A DNA stretch of 5,642 nt. Origin: Actinomycetota bacterium. Lineage in GTDB: Bacteria; Actinomycetota; Actinomycetes; Nanopelagicales; Nanopelagicaceae. The position numbers were made by a program, and so were the translations under genes. The notes beneath the pieces were generated by a model. That model did not search any database. It had not been told where the DNA came from and was given only the letters and a program-made list of their open reading frames with translations. Location: assembly GCA_009699765.1 (NCBI GenBank), contig WLNN01000092.1:1-5642 (forward strand). The letters run 5' to 3'. This document shows, piece by piece, positions 1 to 5,642 of this stretch; the stretch's first letter is position 1; each line of letters starts with the position of its first letter.

Positions 1-1
1 A

Positions 2-1036
2 ATGCTTGAGCGTCTTGTAAAGCGTGATCTTCCTGCAGGTTGGGACTCTGCGCTTCCGAATTTCGAAGCTGGAAAAGATGTTGCAACTCGCGCTGCGTCA
101 GGTCATGTAATCAATGCAATCGCGCAGGTTCTTCCAGAATTCTGGGGCGGCTCGGCCGACTTAGCTGATTCAAATAACACCACAATTGAAGGTGGAAAAT
201 CATTCCTTCCGGCATCGAGTGCAATGAAGGATTCTGATCCATATGGACGAATCATTCACTTCGGTATTCGTGAACACGCTATGGGATCGATTCTTAATGG
301 AATCACTTTGCACGGACTCACTCGCGCATTCGGTGGAACATTCGCCGTCTTTAGCGATTACATGAGACCTTCTGCACGCCTTGCAGCGCTTATGGATATT
401 CCAACTACATTTGTCTGGACGCACGATTCAATCGGATTGGGTGAAGATGGTCCTACCCACCAGCCAATCGAGCACTTGGCTGCGATGCGAGCTATTCCAA
501 ATTTCGCAGTTATTCGTCCCGCAGATGGAAATGAAGTGCGAGAAGCATGGAAATCAATTCTGCTCCGCAAGAAGCCAGTTGGGCTATTTCTCTCGCGTCA
601 AAATCTTCGTACCGTAGATCGCTCGACTCATGGCGCTGCATCAGGAGTTGATAAGGGTGCGTACATCCTTAAGGAAGCCTCAAAGAACCCCGATGTTGTA
701 ATTATCGCAACCGGCTCTGAGATTGCACTTGCACTTGATTCCCAGATTGCACTTGAGGCAAAGGGGATCTCAACTCGAGTTGTTAGCGCCCCATGTCTGG
801 AATGGTTTAACGAACAAACAGATTCATACCGCGAAAGTATTCTGCCAAAGAGTGCCCAACTTCGGGTAAGCGTTGAGGCAGGCATCGCACAAGGGTGGCG
901 CGAATATGTCGGCGACAGTGGATTGATTATCTCAATTGATCACTTTGGTGCATCTGCTGGAGCTTCAAAACTTTTCACCGAATTTGGATTTACCGTAGAT
1001 CGAATCGTTGGCGACATCTCGTCAGCCCTCAAGTAA
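2..1036 (+). CDS. tkt: Transketolase, C-terminal part (5' end outside window)
   Basis: Thiamine-diphosphate enzyme of the non-oxidative pentose phosphate pathway that moves two-carbon ketol units between sugar phosphates; cytoplasmic. The visible 344 residues cover the pyrimidine-binding and C-terminal domains. The N-terminal diphosphate-binding domain (about 350 residues in full-length family members) lies left of the window, so the ATG at base 2 is an internal Met and not the start. Visible motifs, numbered in the fragment: GGSADLADSN (49-58); FGIREHAMG (87-95), whose Glu91 should be the cofactor-activating glutamate; His141 in THDSIG; the transketolase signature GEDGPTHQP (147-155); RPADGNE (172-178); LSRQN (198-202), with a phosphate-binding Arg; and the C-terminal SVEAG/IDHFGASA region (290-319). 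The reading frame is intact to TAA at 1034-1036. pgi follows after 10 nt, so the two are probably co-transcribed. No tal gene lies between them, unlike many actinobacteria. Confidence 0.97.
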   Translation: MLERLVKRDLPAGWDSALPNFEAGKDVATRAASGHVINAIAQVLPEFWGGSADLADSNNTTIEGGKSFLPASSAMKDSDPYGRIIHFGIREHAMGSILNGITLHGLTRAFGGTFAVFSDYMRPSARLAALMDIPTTFVWTHDSIGLGEDGPTHQPIEHLAAMRAIPNFAVIRPADGNEVREAWKSILLRKKPVGLFLSRQNLRTVDRSTHGAASGVDKGAYILKEASKNPDVVIIATGSEIALALDSQIALEAKGISTRVVSAPCLEWFNEQTDSYRESILPKSAQLRVSVEAGIAQGWREYVGDSGLIISIDHFGASAGASKLFTEFGFTVDRIVGDISSALK

Positions 1037-1040
1037 AAGG
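1035..1040 (+). promoter_or_regulatory. Shine-Dalgarno of pgi
   Basis: AAAAGG overlaps the last bases of the tkt stop codon and sits 6 nt before ATG 1047. It fixes the pgi start and argues for translational coupling to tkt. Confidence 0.6.
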
Positions 1041-1046
1041 ATTGCA

Positions 1047-2600
1047 ATGACTATAAAGATTTCTGGCGCTGTGCTAAATGAAGTAGATCGCGATTCTGAT
1101 CGCTATGCACTCTTACGCAAGGCACATATTCAAATAGCAGCAAAGGATGCAACTACTTGGGGAGCAGCAGCGGCAGCCGAAGCAGCGGTGAGACTTAACT
1201 GGGTAGATCTTCCGACGAGTTCAATGGGACTCCGCGCGCAGATTGAATTGCTCACAACTAAATTTGCGTCATGTACTCGTGTAGTTCTCTGCGGAATGGG
1301 CGGCTCTTCTTTAGCGCCTGAAGTTTTGGCGAAAACATATAAGAAAGAAATCACGATAGTAGATTCAACAGATCCCGAGTACCTTGCGCATGCCCTTGTA
1401 GGCGATATCTCTAAAACAGTCTTTGTGGTGAGCTCTAAATCTGGATCAACGATTGAGACTGCATCTCAACGTTCATTTTTCGAATCCAAAATTGTAGAAG
1501 CAGGACTAATCCCTTCCGATCACCTTCTCTTTGTGACAGATCCAGGCTCACCGCTTGATGTTGAAGTTCGTGCAGGAGGCTTCTCGGTCGTTAATGCAGA
1601 CCCAAATGTGGGCGGACGTTTTAGCGCTCTCAGTGCTTTTGGTGTTGTTCCAGCATCTCTTCTCGGGATCGATATGTGGAGCATTTTGGAAGATGCATCC
1701 AAGGCAAAGATTGATTTCATCGCACACGATCAAGTAATTCTCGATGTAGCTTATGTATTTAGTGAAGTTGCTAGACAATATATAAGTTTCACTGATCACG
1801 GCTCGGATGTTCCCGGACTCTCAGATTGGATTGAGCAATTAATCGCCGAGTCAACCGGCAAGGACGGGAAGGGTCGCCTTCCTGTTGTAACCGAATCCGT
1901 TGCAGCGGCAAAAATCGGTGGGGCTCTTTCGGTAGCATTTTCAGAGGCGGGCGCTGATCTCAATGTCACCGCTCCCCTAGGTGCGCACTTCATCTTTTGG
2001 GAGTGGGTCACTGCGATTATCGGAGCAGCCCTAGAAATTGATCCATTTAATCAACCTAATGTGACTGAGGCTAAGGAACAGACACTTGCTCTGCTGACTG
2101 AGTGGAAGAGTTCTGGTGCAACTGTTCTTCCAACATTGATTCCAGATGCTCAAGAGGGCAGCGTTGGAATTTTTGGAAATGGTTCAACTTTGTCGCAGGC
2201 GCTGCAAGAGATAATCGCGCAGGTTGGTGGCGACGGCTATATTGCAATCATGGCCTATCTCGACCGAAGCGAGGATGTACAACTCGAGGAGATGCGTGCA
2301 ATCATTTCGAAAGCTTCTGGCCGACCAACAACTTTTGGTTGGGGTCCGCGCTTTCTACATTCCACAGGCCAGTTCCATAAAGCTGGACAACCTAACGGTG
2401 TATTTATTCAAATTACCGGTGAGACCAATATCGATTATGAAATCCCAGGAAGAGATTTCTCTTTTGCGACTTTGCTAGCTGCACAGGCGCTCGGCGATGG
2501 AAAAGCTCTTGCACAAAGAAAATACCCGCTACTGCGTCTTCATTTGAAGGATCGCAATGCGGGTATTAAGCAAATTTTAAAATCTGCCGCTAATCTTTAA
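1047..2600 (+). CDS. pgi: Glucose-6-phosphate isomerase (517 aa)
   Basis: Interconverts glucose-6-phosphate and fructose-6-phosphate in the cytoplasm, linking glycolysis/gluconeogenesis with the pentose phosphate pathway. Two SIS sugar-isomerase domains are visible: CGMGGSSLAPE (82-92); SSKSGSTIET (129-138), the phosphate-binding loop; PGI signature NVGGRFSALSAFG (187-199); WIEQLIAESTGKDGKG (261-276), with the conserved ES-GK; DPFNQPNV (332-339); and LHSTGQFHKAGQPNG (437-451), holding the likely ring-opening His. The ATG at 1047 is preferred over an in-frame ATG at 1008. The latter lies inside tkt, whereas 1047 has an AAAAGG Shine-Dalgarno (1035-1040) 6 nt upstream. The C-terminus (PGRDFSF...AAQALGDGKAL, ending LHLKD...) resembles, from memory, the PGI half of transaldolase-PGI fusion proteins rather than the E. 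coli-type enzyme, but no transaldolase domain is attached here. The stop lies 5 nt from that of the convergent rbpA. Confidence 0.95.
   Translation: MTIKISGAVLNEVDRDSDRYALLRKAHIQIAAKDATTWGAAAAAEAAVRLNWVDLPTSSMGLRAQIELLTTKFASCTRVVLCGMGGSSLAPEVLAKTYKKEITIVDSTDPEYLAHALVGDISKTVFVVSSKSGSTIETASQRSFFESKIVEAGLIPSDHLLFVTDPGSPLDVEVRAGGFSVVNADPNVGGRFSALSAFGVVPASLLGIDMWSILEDASKAKIDFIAHDQVILDVAYVFSEVARQYISFTDHGSDVPGLSDWIEQLIAESTGKDGKGRLPVVTESVAAAKIGGALSVAFSEAGADLNVTAPLGAHFIFWEWVTAIIGAALEIDPFNQPNVTEAKEQTLALLTEWKSSGATVLPTLIPDAQEGSVGIFGNGSTLSQALQEIIAQVGGDGYIAIMAYLDRSEDVQLEEMRAIISKASGRPTTFGWGPRFLHSTGQFHKAGQPNGVFIQITGETNIDYEIPGRDFSFATLLAAQALGDGKALAQRKYPLLRLHLKDRNAGIKQILKSAANL
2521..2567 (-). terminator. Nested inverted repeat inside pgi, candidate terminator of the rbpA transcript
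   Basis: AATACCCGC (2521-2529) and GCGGGTATT (2559-2567) are a perfect 9-bp inverted repeat. Inside it, TGCG/CGCA (2533-2536 with 2553-2556) and CTTC/GAAG (2538-2541 with 2546-2549) continue the stem to an ATTT tetraloop: 17 pairs in 47 nt with two small internal loops. Read on the minus strand, the 3' arm runs into TTCTTTG, giving a U-rich stretch TATTTTCTTT, as in an intrinsic terminator. The hairpin begins about 38 nt past the rbpA stop. On the plus strand the sequence after it (AAGCAAATTTT) is a poorer tail and still lies inside pgi. The terminator role is inferred; the repeat itself is plain in the sequence. Confidence 0.45.
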
Positions 2601-2605
2601 AACTT

Positions 2606-2947
2606 TTATTCGAGATCGTCTCCACGAAGCTTGCGAAGAGCGTCTTCAAGAATCTTTGCGCCTTCTGTATCTGAACGACGTTCCTTAACATATGCAAGGT
2701 GAGTCTTGTAAGGAACATTTACAACTGCGCTGGGTGGATTGTTGCGATCGCGACCTGCAGGTAATCCGCACTTTGGGCAATCCCACTCTGCTGGAATAAC
2801 AACTGTCTCTTCAACTGCAAATGATGGACGAACTTCGTGACCGTTTGCGCACCAATACGAAACTGTCGCGCGTTCAATTTGATCTCCGCGTTCAGCCTCG
2901 CCCATTGGGCCGGCACCGACACGACTTCCGCGAATTGCACTTGCCAT
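2606..2947 (-). CDS. rbpA: RNA polymerase-binding protein RbpA (113 aa)
   Basis: Actinobacteria-specific transcription factor that binds RNA polymerase and group 1/2 sigma factors, stabilising the holoenzyme and open complex. Order of parts: an N-terminal tail with IRGSRVGAGPMGEAERG (5-21); a core domain with candidate metal ligands Cys33, His37, Cys57 and Cys60 (YWCANGHE and WDCPKCG), as in Streptomyces-type RbpA and unlike the mycobacterial form that lacks the full set; a short linker; and a sigma-interaction region PYKTHLAYVKERRSD...LEDALRKLR (79-108), where the ERRS arginines are the ones known to contact DNA/sigma. The length is normal for the family. The ATG at 2947 lies 3 nt after the secG stop, with GAAGGG (2955-2960) overlapping the last secG codons as Shine-Dalgarno, so translation is probably coupled to secG. 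Confidence 0.94.
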   Translation of the reverse strand: MASAIRGSRVGAGPMGEAERGDQIERATVSYWCANGHEVRPSFAVEETVVIPAEWDCPKCGLPAGRDRNNPPSAVVNVPYKTHLAYVKERRSDTEGAKILEDALRKLRGDDLE

Positions 2948-2950
2948 GAA

Positions 2951-3181
2951 TTAACCCTTCAAAACGAGAGATAGTCCGACGACACCTGCGAACCAGAGGC
3001 CACCAACAACAATGGTGATTCGGTCGAGGTTGCGCTCTACAACGGAAGATCCGCCGTAGTTAGATGAAATTCCACCACCGAAAAGATCGGATAATCCTGA
3101 ACCTTTACCTTTATGGAGAAGAACTAGGAGGATCATCAAAACGCTAGTGATCACAAGGAAGATAGATAGTGCTAAAGCCAC
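2951..3181 (-). CDS. secG: Preprotein translocase subunit SecG (76 aa)
   Basis: Small inner-membrane subunit of the SecYEG protein-export channel that assists SecA-driven translocation. Two hydrophobic helices are visible (about residues 3-22 and 54-74). They are joined by a loop carrying the family motif LVLLHKGKGSGLSDLFGGG (19-37) and a glycine/serine-rich stretch. The length (76) matches the short actinobacterial forms. The start is GTG at 3181, supported by AAGGAG (3188-3193) 6 nt upstream; no in-frame ATG fits better. The gene follows tpiA after an 80-nt gap holding a likely terminator, and abuts rbpA downstream with 3 nt between. The tpi-secG neighbourhood is a known actinobacterial arrangement and supports the call. 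Confidence 0.95.
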   Translation of the reverse strand: MALALSIFLVITSVLMILLVLLHKGKGSGLSDLFGGGISSNYGGSSVVERNLDRITIVVGGLWFAGVVGLSLVLKG

Positions 3182-3187
3182 GGATAA

Positions 3188-3193
3188 CTCCTT
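3188..3193 (-). promoter_or_regulatory. Shine-Dalgarno deciding the GTG start of secG
   Basis: AAGGAG on the minus strand lies 6 nt before GTG 3181. This is the same motif and spacing as upstream of tpiA, and it is the reason a non-ATG start is accepted for secG. Confidence 0.7.
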
Positions 3194-3211
3194 ATTTGGG
3201 CAAACTTATGA

Positions 3212-3227
3212 GTACAGAACGGTACAG
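3212..3227. repeat. CTGTAC direct repeat, 10-bp period
   Basis: GTACAG on the plus strand (CTGTAC on minus) occurs at 3212-3217 and 3222-3227, exactly 10 bp apart, with the palindromic core GTAC in each. Two half-sites one helical turn apart, just upstream of secG, could be a protein-binding site. They are short enough to arise by chance. Confidence 0.3.
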
Positions 3228-3243
3228 GTGGGCAATGATAGCG

Positions 3244-3271
3244 AAAAAAGAGGCTGAGTTCTTACTCGGCC
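3244..3271 (-). terminator. Intrinsic terminator overlapping the tpiA stop codon
   Basis: On the minus strand, GGCCGAGT (3271-3264) pairs with ACTCAGCC (3259-3252) around an AAGA loop: 7 of 8 positions pair, with one C-A mismatch. TC and six T residues (3249-3244) follow directly. The 5' arm includes the last codons and the TAA of tpiA (3264-3262 falls at the stem/loop junction). This is the standard shape of a Rho-independent terminator. It would separate gap-pgk-tpiA from secG-rbpA, at least partly. Confidence 0.65.
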
Positions 3272-4038
3272 ACTGCGTAGAACTTAGCTATTTTGGCTAA
3301 CTCCTCAGGATCTAGGCTCGCTCCCCCGATAAGGGCGCCATCGACATCTGCCTGCTTCATGATTTCCACGATGTTGGATGACTTCACAGAACCGCCGTAA
3401 AGAATTCGCATATTTGATGCAATCTCGGAAGAGCCGATTTGTTCGATCTCTTCTCGGATGGCAGCACAAACCTCTTGAGCATCTTCAGGTGTTGCAGTCT
3501 TGCCAGTTCCGATTGCCCAAACTGGCTCGTAGGCAATTACAATCTTTTTGAGTTCAGGCTTTGTGAAACCTTCGAGGCCTGCGCGTACCTGGCGAATAAC
3601 GTGAGAAACATGGGTACCTGATTCGCGAACTGCTAACTCTTCACCAACGCAGAAAATTGGAGTTAGCTCATTTGCCAGTGCTGCTTTAATTTTGCGATTA
3701 ACAAGGGCGTCATCTTCGTTATGGATTGCGCGTCGCTCAGAATGACCGATAACAACAAAGGTGCATCCAAGCTTTGCCAACATAGAGCCAGAGATATCTC
3801 CGGTAAATGCGCCAGATGCCTCTGGGGAAATATCTTGCGCTCCGTATTGAAGACGAAGACGGTCACCATCGACCATGGTTTGGATTGAGCGAATATCTGT
3901 AAATGGCGGAATGATTGCCACATCAACTGCATCGTAATCTTTATCACCTAATGAATAGACAAGCTTCTGTGCAACAGCGATTGCCTCAAGGTGATTGAGG
4001 TTCATCTTCCAGTTACCTGCCATAAGTGGCTTACGCAT
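3262..4038 (-). CDS. tpiA: Triosephosphate isomerase (258 aa)
   Basis: Interconverts dihydroxyacetone phosphate and glyceraldehyde-3-phosphate in glycolysis/gluconeogenesis; a cytoplasmic TIM-barrel dimer. All catalytic parts are present: NWKMN (9-13) with Lys11, IGHSERR (97-103) with electrophilic His99, and [11 protein letters not shown] (169-179) with base Glu171 and the lid that follows. The phosphate-binding loops YGGSVK (214-219) and GALIGGASL (234-242) are also intact. The length is typical (about 250-260). The ATG at 4038 is preceded by AAGGAG (4045-4050) at 6-nt spacing, and the N-terminus [13 protein letters not shown] is standard for the family. The gene lies 47 nt after pgk, with no hairpin seen in that gap, so the two are probably on one transcript. 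A terminator-like hairpin overlaps its 3' end. Confidence 0.97.
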   Translation of the reverse strand: MRKPLMAGNWKMNLNHLEAIAVAQKLVYSLGDKDYDAVDVAIIPPFTDIRSIQTMVDGDRLRLQYGAQDISPEASGAFTGDISGSMLAKLGCTFVVIGHSERRAIHNEDDALVNRKIKAALANELTPIFCVGEELAVRESGTHVSHVIRQVRAGLEGFTKPELKKIVIAYEPVWAIGTGKTATPEDAQEVCAAIREEIEQIGSSEIASNMRILYGGSVKSSNIVEIMKQADVDGALIGGASLDPEELAKIAKFYAVAE

Positions 4039-4044
4039 TATCTA

Positions 4045-4050
4045 CTCCTT
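4045..4050 (-). promoter_or_regulatory. Shine-Dalgarno of tpiA
   Basis: AAGGAG on the minus strand, 6 nt before ATG 4038, within the 47-nt pgk-tpiA spacer. It lets tpiA be translated independently of pgk. Confidence 0.65.
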
Positions 4051-4085
4051 ATTCGTTGTTACAGAAAAATTGCTTCTATATATTG

Positions 4086-5273
4086 TTAGAGATCAAGAGC
4101 CTTTAATCCTGGAAGCTCTTTACCCTCTAGATATTCTAGAGATGCGCCGCCGCCGGTAGAGATATATCCGAACTGACTATCTTTGAAACCAAGTGCTCGA
4201 ACTGCAGCTGCGGAATCTCCGCCGCCTACAACCGAAATACCATCAACTTCCGTAAGTGCCTGAGCAACAATTTTTGTGCCATTTGAAAATGCCGCAAATT
4301 CAAATACGCCCATAGGGCCATTCCAGAAGACTGTCTTGCATTCACGAATTGCAGCAGCGAATGCTGCGGCTGAATCTGGTCCAATATCGAGGCCCATTTG
4401 ATCCGCGGGAATTGCATCCGCTTCAACAATTGTCGCTGGAGAATCTGCAGCGAATGCAGGAGCAACCACAATATCTGTTGGAAGAACTAGACGTACGCCC
4501 TTCTCATCGGCTTCCTTAATTAGATCTCGAACAGTGTCAAGCATCTCTGCTTCGACAAGTGATTTGCCAATCTCTAATCCGCGAGCTGCAAGAAAGGTGA
4601 AGACCATTCCGCCGCCGATTGCCATGACATCAACCTTGCCAAGCAGATTAGAGATAACGCCGAGTTTGTCGGAAACTTTTGCTCCACCTAGAACAACTCC
4701 GTAAGGGCGAGCTGGATTGGTAGTGAGCTTCTTTAAGACTTCAACTTCTGCCGCCACCAAGGTGCCAGCTGCATGTGGAAGCAGCTTTGGGAGATCAAAA
4801 ACTGATGAGTGCTTACGATGGACTGCGCCAAAACCATCTCCTACATAAATATCTGCAAGTTTTGCAAGTTCGGTGGCTAATTCTGATCGCTCAGATTCTT
4901 CCTTAGAAGTTTCCGCAGCGCTAAAGCGAATGTTTTCAAGGAGCAGAATTTCTCCTGCGGAAAGTCCTGTAGCAGCTGCAGTTACATCCTTCCCGGTTAT
5001 TGCGCCAGCGAATTGAACAGGCTTACCGAGAAGTTCTGAAAGTCTGACTGCAATTGGAGCAAGTGAAAGTTCTGGCTTTATTTCACCCTTTGGACGACCT
5101 AGATGTGCAGCAATAACGAGTGAAGCACCTTTGGCAAGGAGCGCGTTGATTGTTGGAAGTGATGCACGAATACGACCGTCGTCTGTGATCTTTCCTTCTT
5201 TCAAAGGAACATTTAAATCACAACGAAGAAATACTCGCTTACCCTGCACATCTAGTTCGTTCAATGTTGTCAT
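4086..5273 (-). CDS. pgk: Phosphoglycerate kinase (395 aa)
   Basis: Transfers phosphate from 1,3-bisphosphoglycerate to ADP, the first ATP-forming step of glycolysis; a cytoplasmic monomer of two domains. N-domain substrate-binding motifs: VFLRCDLNVPL (14-24), the PGK signature; HLGRPKG (57-63); LENIRF (112-117); and DGFGAVHRKHSS (146-157), the actinobacterial form of the DAFG-AHR motif. C-domain nucleotide-binding motifs: LGGAKVSDK (195-203), NGPMGVFE (318-325), VVGGGDSAAA (348-357) and STGGGASLEYLEG (372-384). The length is normal. The frame stays open upstream into gap, to a TTG at 5306. The ATG at 5273 is chosen because MTTLNELDVQGKRVFLR matches the family N-terminus and lies 4 nt after the gap stop. 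No Shine-Dalgarno is visible before either start, so translational coupling to gap is likely. Confidence 0.97.
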   Translation of the reverse strand: MTTLNELDVQGKRVFLRCDLNVPLKEGKITDDGRIRASLPTINALLAKGASLVIAAHLGRPKGEIKPELSLAPIAVRLSELLGKPVQFAGAITGKDVTAAATGLSAGEILLLENIRFSAAETSKEESERSELATELAKLADIYVGDGFGAVHRKHSSVFDLPKLLPHAAGTLVAAEVEVLKKLTTNPARPYGVVLGGAKVSDKLGVISNLLGKVDVMAIGGGMVFTFLAARGLEIGKSLVEAEMLDTVRDLIKEADEKGVRLVLPTDIVVAPAFAADSPATIVEADAIPADQMGLDIGPDSAAAFAAAIRECKTVFWNGPMGVFEFAAFSNGTKIVAQALTEVDGISVVGGGDSAAAVRALGFKDSQFGYISTGGGASLEYLEGKELPGLKALDL

Positions 5274-5277
5274 TGAA

Positions 5278-5642
<365 letters not shown>

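Larger units (their letters stand above)
3182..3243 (-). promoter_or_regulatory. tpiA-secG intergenic region, possible secG-rbpA promoter
   Basis: This is the longest stretch without coding sequence in the window. It lies after the U-tract of the tpiA terminator and before secG. On the minus strand it holds TATCAT (3240-3235), one base from the TATAAT consensus, which could act as a -10 box, although no good -35 precedes it. About 8 nt further on, two CTGTAC copies lie one helical turn apart (3227-3222 and 3217-3212). A second, weaker option is TTGCCC at 3234-3229 as -35 with CATAAG as -10, but that spacing is long (19). A promoter here is inferred mainly from the upstream terminator; the exact element is uncertain. 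Confidence 0.3.

Noticed and set aside
720..755. 12-bp direct repeat AGATTGCACTTG at 720-731 and 744-755 inside tkt
   Set aside because: It encodes similar local residues (IALALDSQIAL) in a normal helix of the C-terminal domain; most likely chance or codon reuse, with no further copies seen.
1008..1046. Upstream in-frame ATG at 1008 extending pgi by 13 residues into tkt
   Set aside because: The extension reads the end of tkt out of frame, and the ATG at 1047 has a proper Shine-Dalgarno and a plausible N-terminus.
1548..1799. Minus-strand open frames opposite pgi (e.g. 1548-1799 and 1796-2011) as possible antisense genes
   Set aside because: They lie wholly within a clear conserved gene, show no recognisable motifs, and look like by-products of pgi codon use.
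2600..2610. AAAACTTTT-like near-palindrome at the pgi/rbpA junction as a bidirectional terminator
   Set aside because: All A/T pairs with no real stem and loop; too weak to call.
3663..3947. Out-of-frame 94-aa open frame inside tpiA
   Set aside because: Same-strand shadow of an intact catalytic gene, with no ribosome site or family features.

Overview
The window is a compact stretch of actinobacterial central metabolism. Two transcription units meet tail to tail. The plus-strand unit (bases 2-2600) has the C-terminal half of transketolase (tkt, cut by the left edge) followed 10 nt later by a complete glucose-6-phosphate isomerase (pgi). The minus-strand unit (5642 down to 2606) reads gap (C-terminal third only, cut by the right edge), pgk, tpiA, secG, rbpA. 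The two units are separated by 5 bp at 2601-2605. No intergenic stretch is longer than about 80 bp, and I see no tRNA, rRNA, CRISPR array, insertion sequence or mobile element.

Organism: RbpA is an RNA polymerase-binding protein known only from Actinobacteria, and the order gap-pgk-tpi-secG is typical of that phylum. The PGK motif DGFGAVHRKHSS and the Streptomyces-like RbpA with C/H/C/C metal ligands agree. The base composition (roughly mid-40s % GC by eye) and the very short spacers are unusual for Actinobacteria. They suggest a streamlined planktonic lineage such as the freshwater acI group (Nanopelagicales; Planktophila/Nanopelagicus-like). That placement is inference, not something the window proves.

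How the genes work together: Pgi interconverts glucose-6-P and fructose-6-P. Transketolase exchanges fructose-6-P and glyceraldehyde-3-P with the pentose phosphates. TpiA, Gap and Pgk carry the triose part of glycolysis and gluconeogenesis. SecG (protein export) and RbpA (housekeeping sigma-factor/RNA polymerase activator) sit at the end of the glycolytic operon. A good intrinsic terminator overlaps the tpiA stop codon, and an 80-bp gap follows before secG. Expression of secG-rbpA can therefore probably be set separately from the glycolytic genes.

The most notable points are: (1) tal, zwf, opcA and pgl, which in many actinobacteria lie between tkt and the gap operon, are absent here; (2) a 47-nt nested inverted repeat inside the 3' end of pgi is placed to end the opposing rbpA transcript; (3) pgk has no visible Shine-Dalgarno and starts 4 nt after gap. 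I found no evidence of a novel system; the genes themselves are ordinary.
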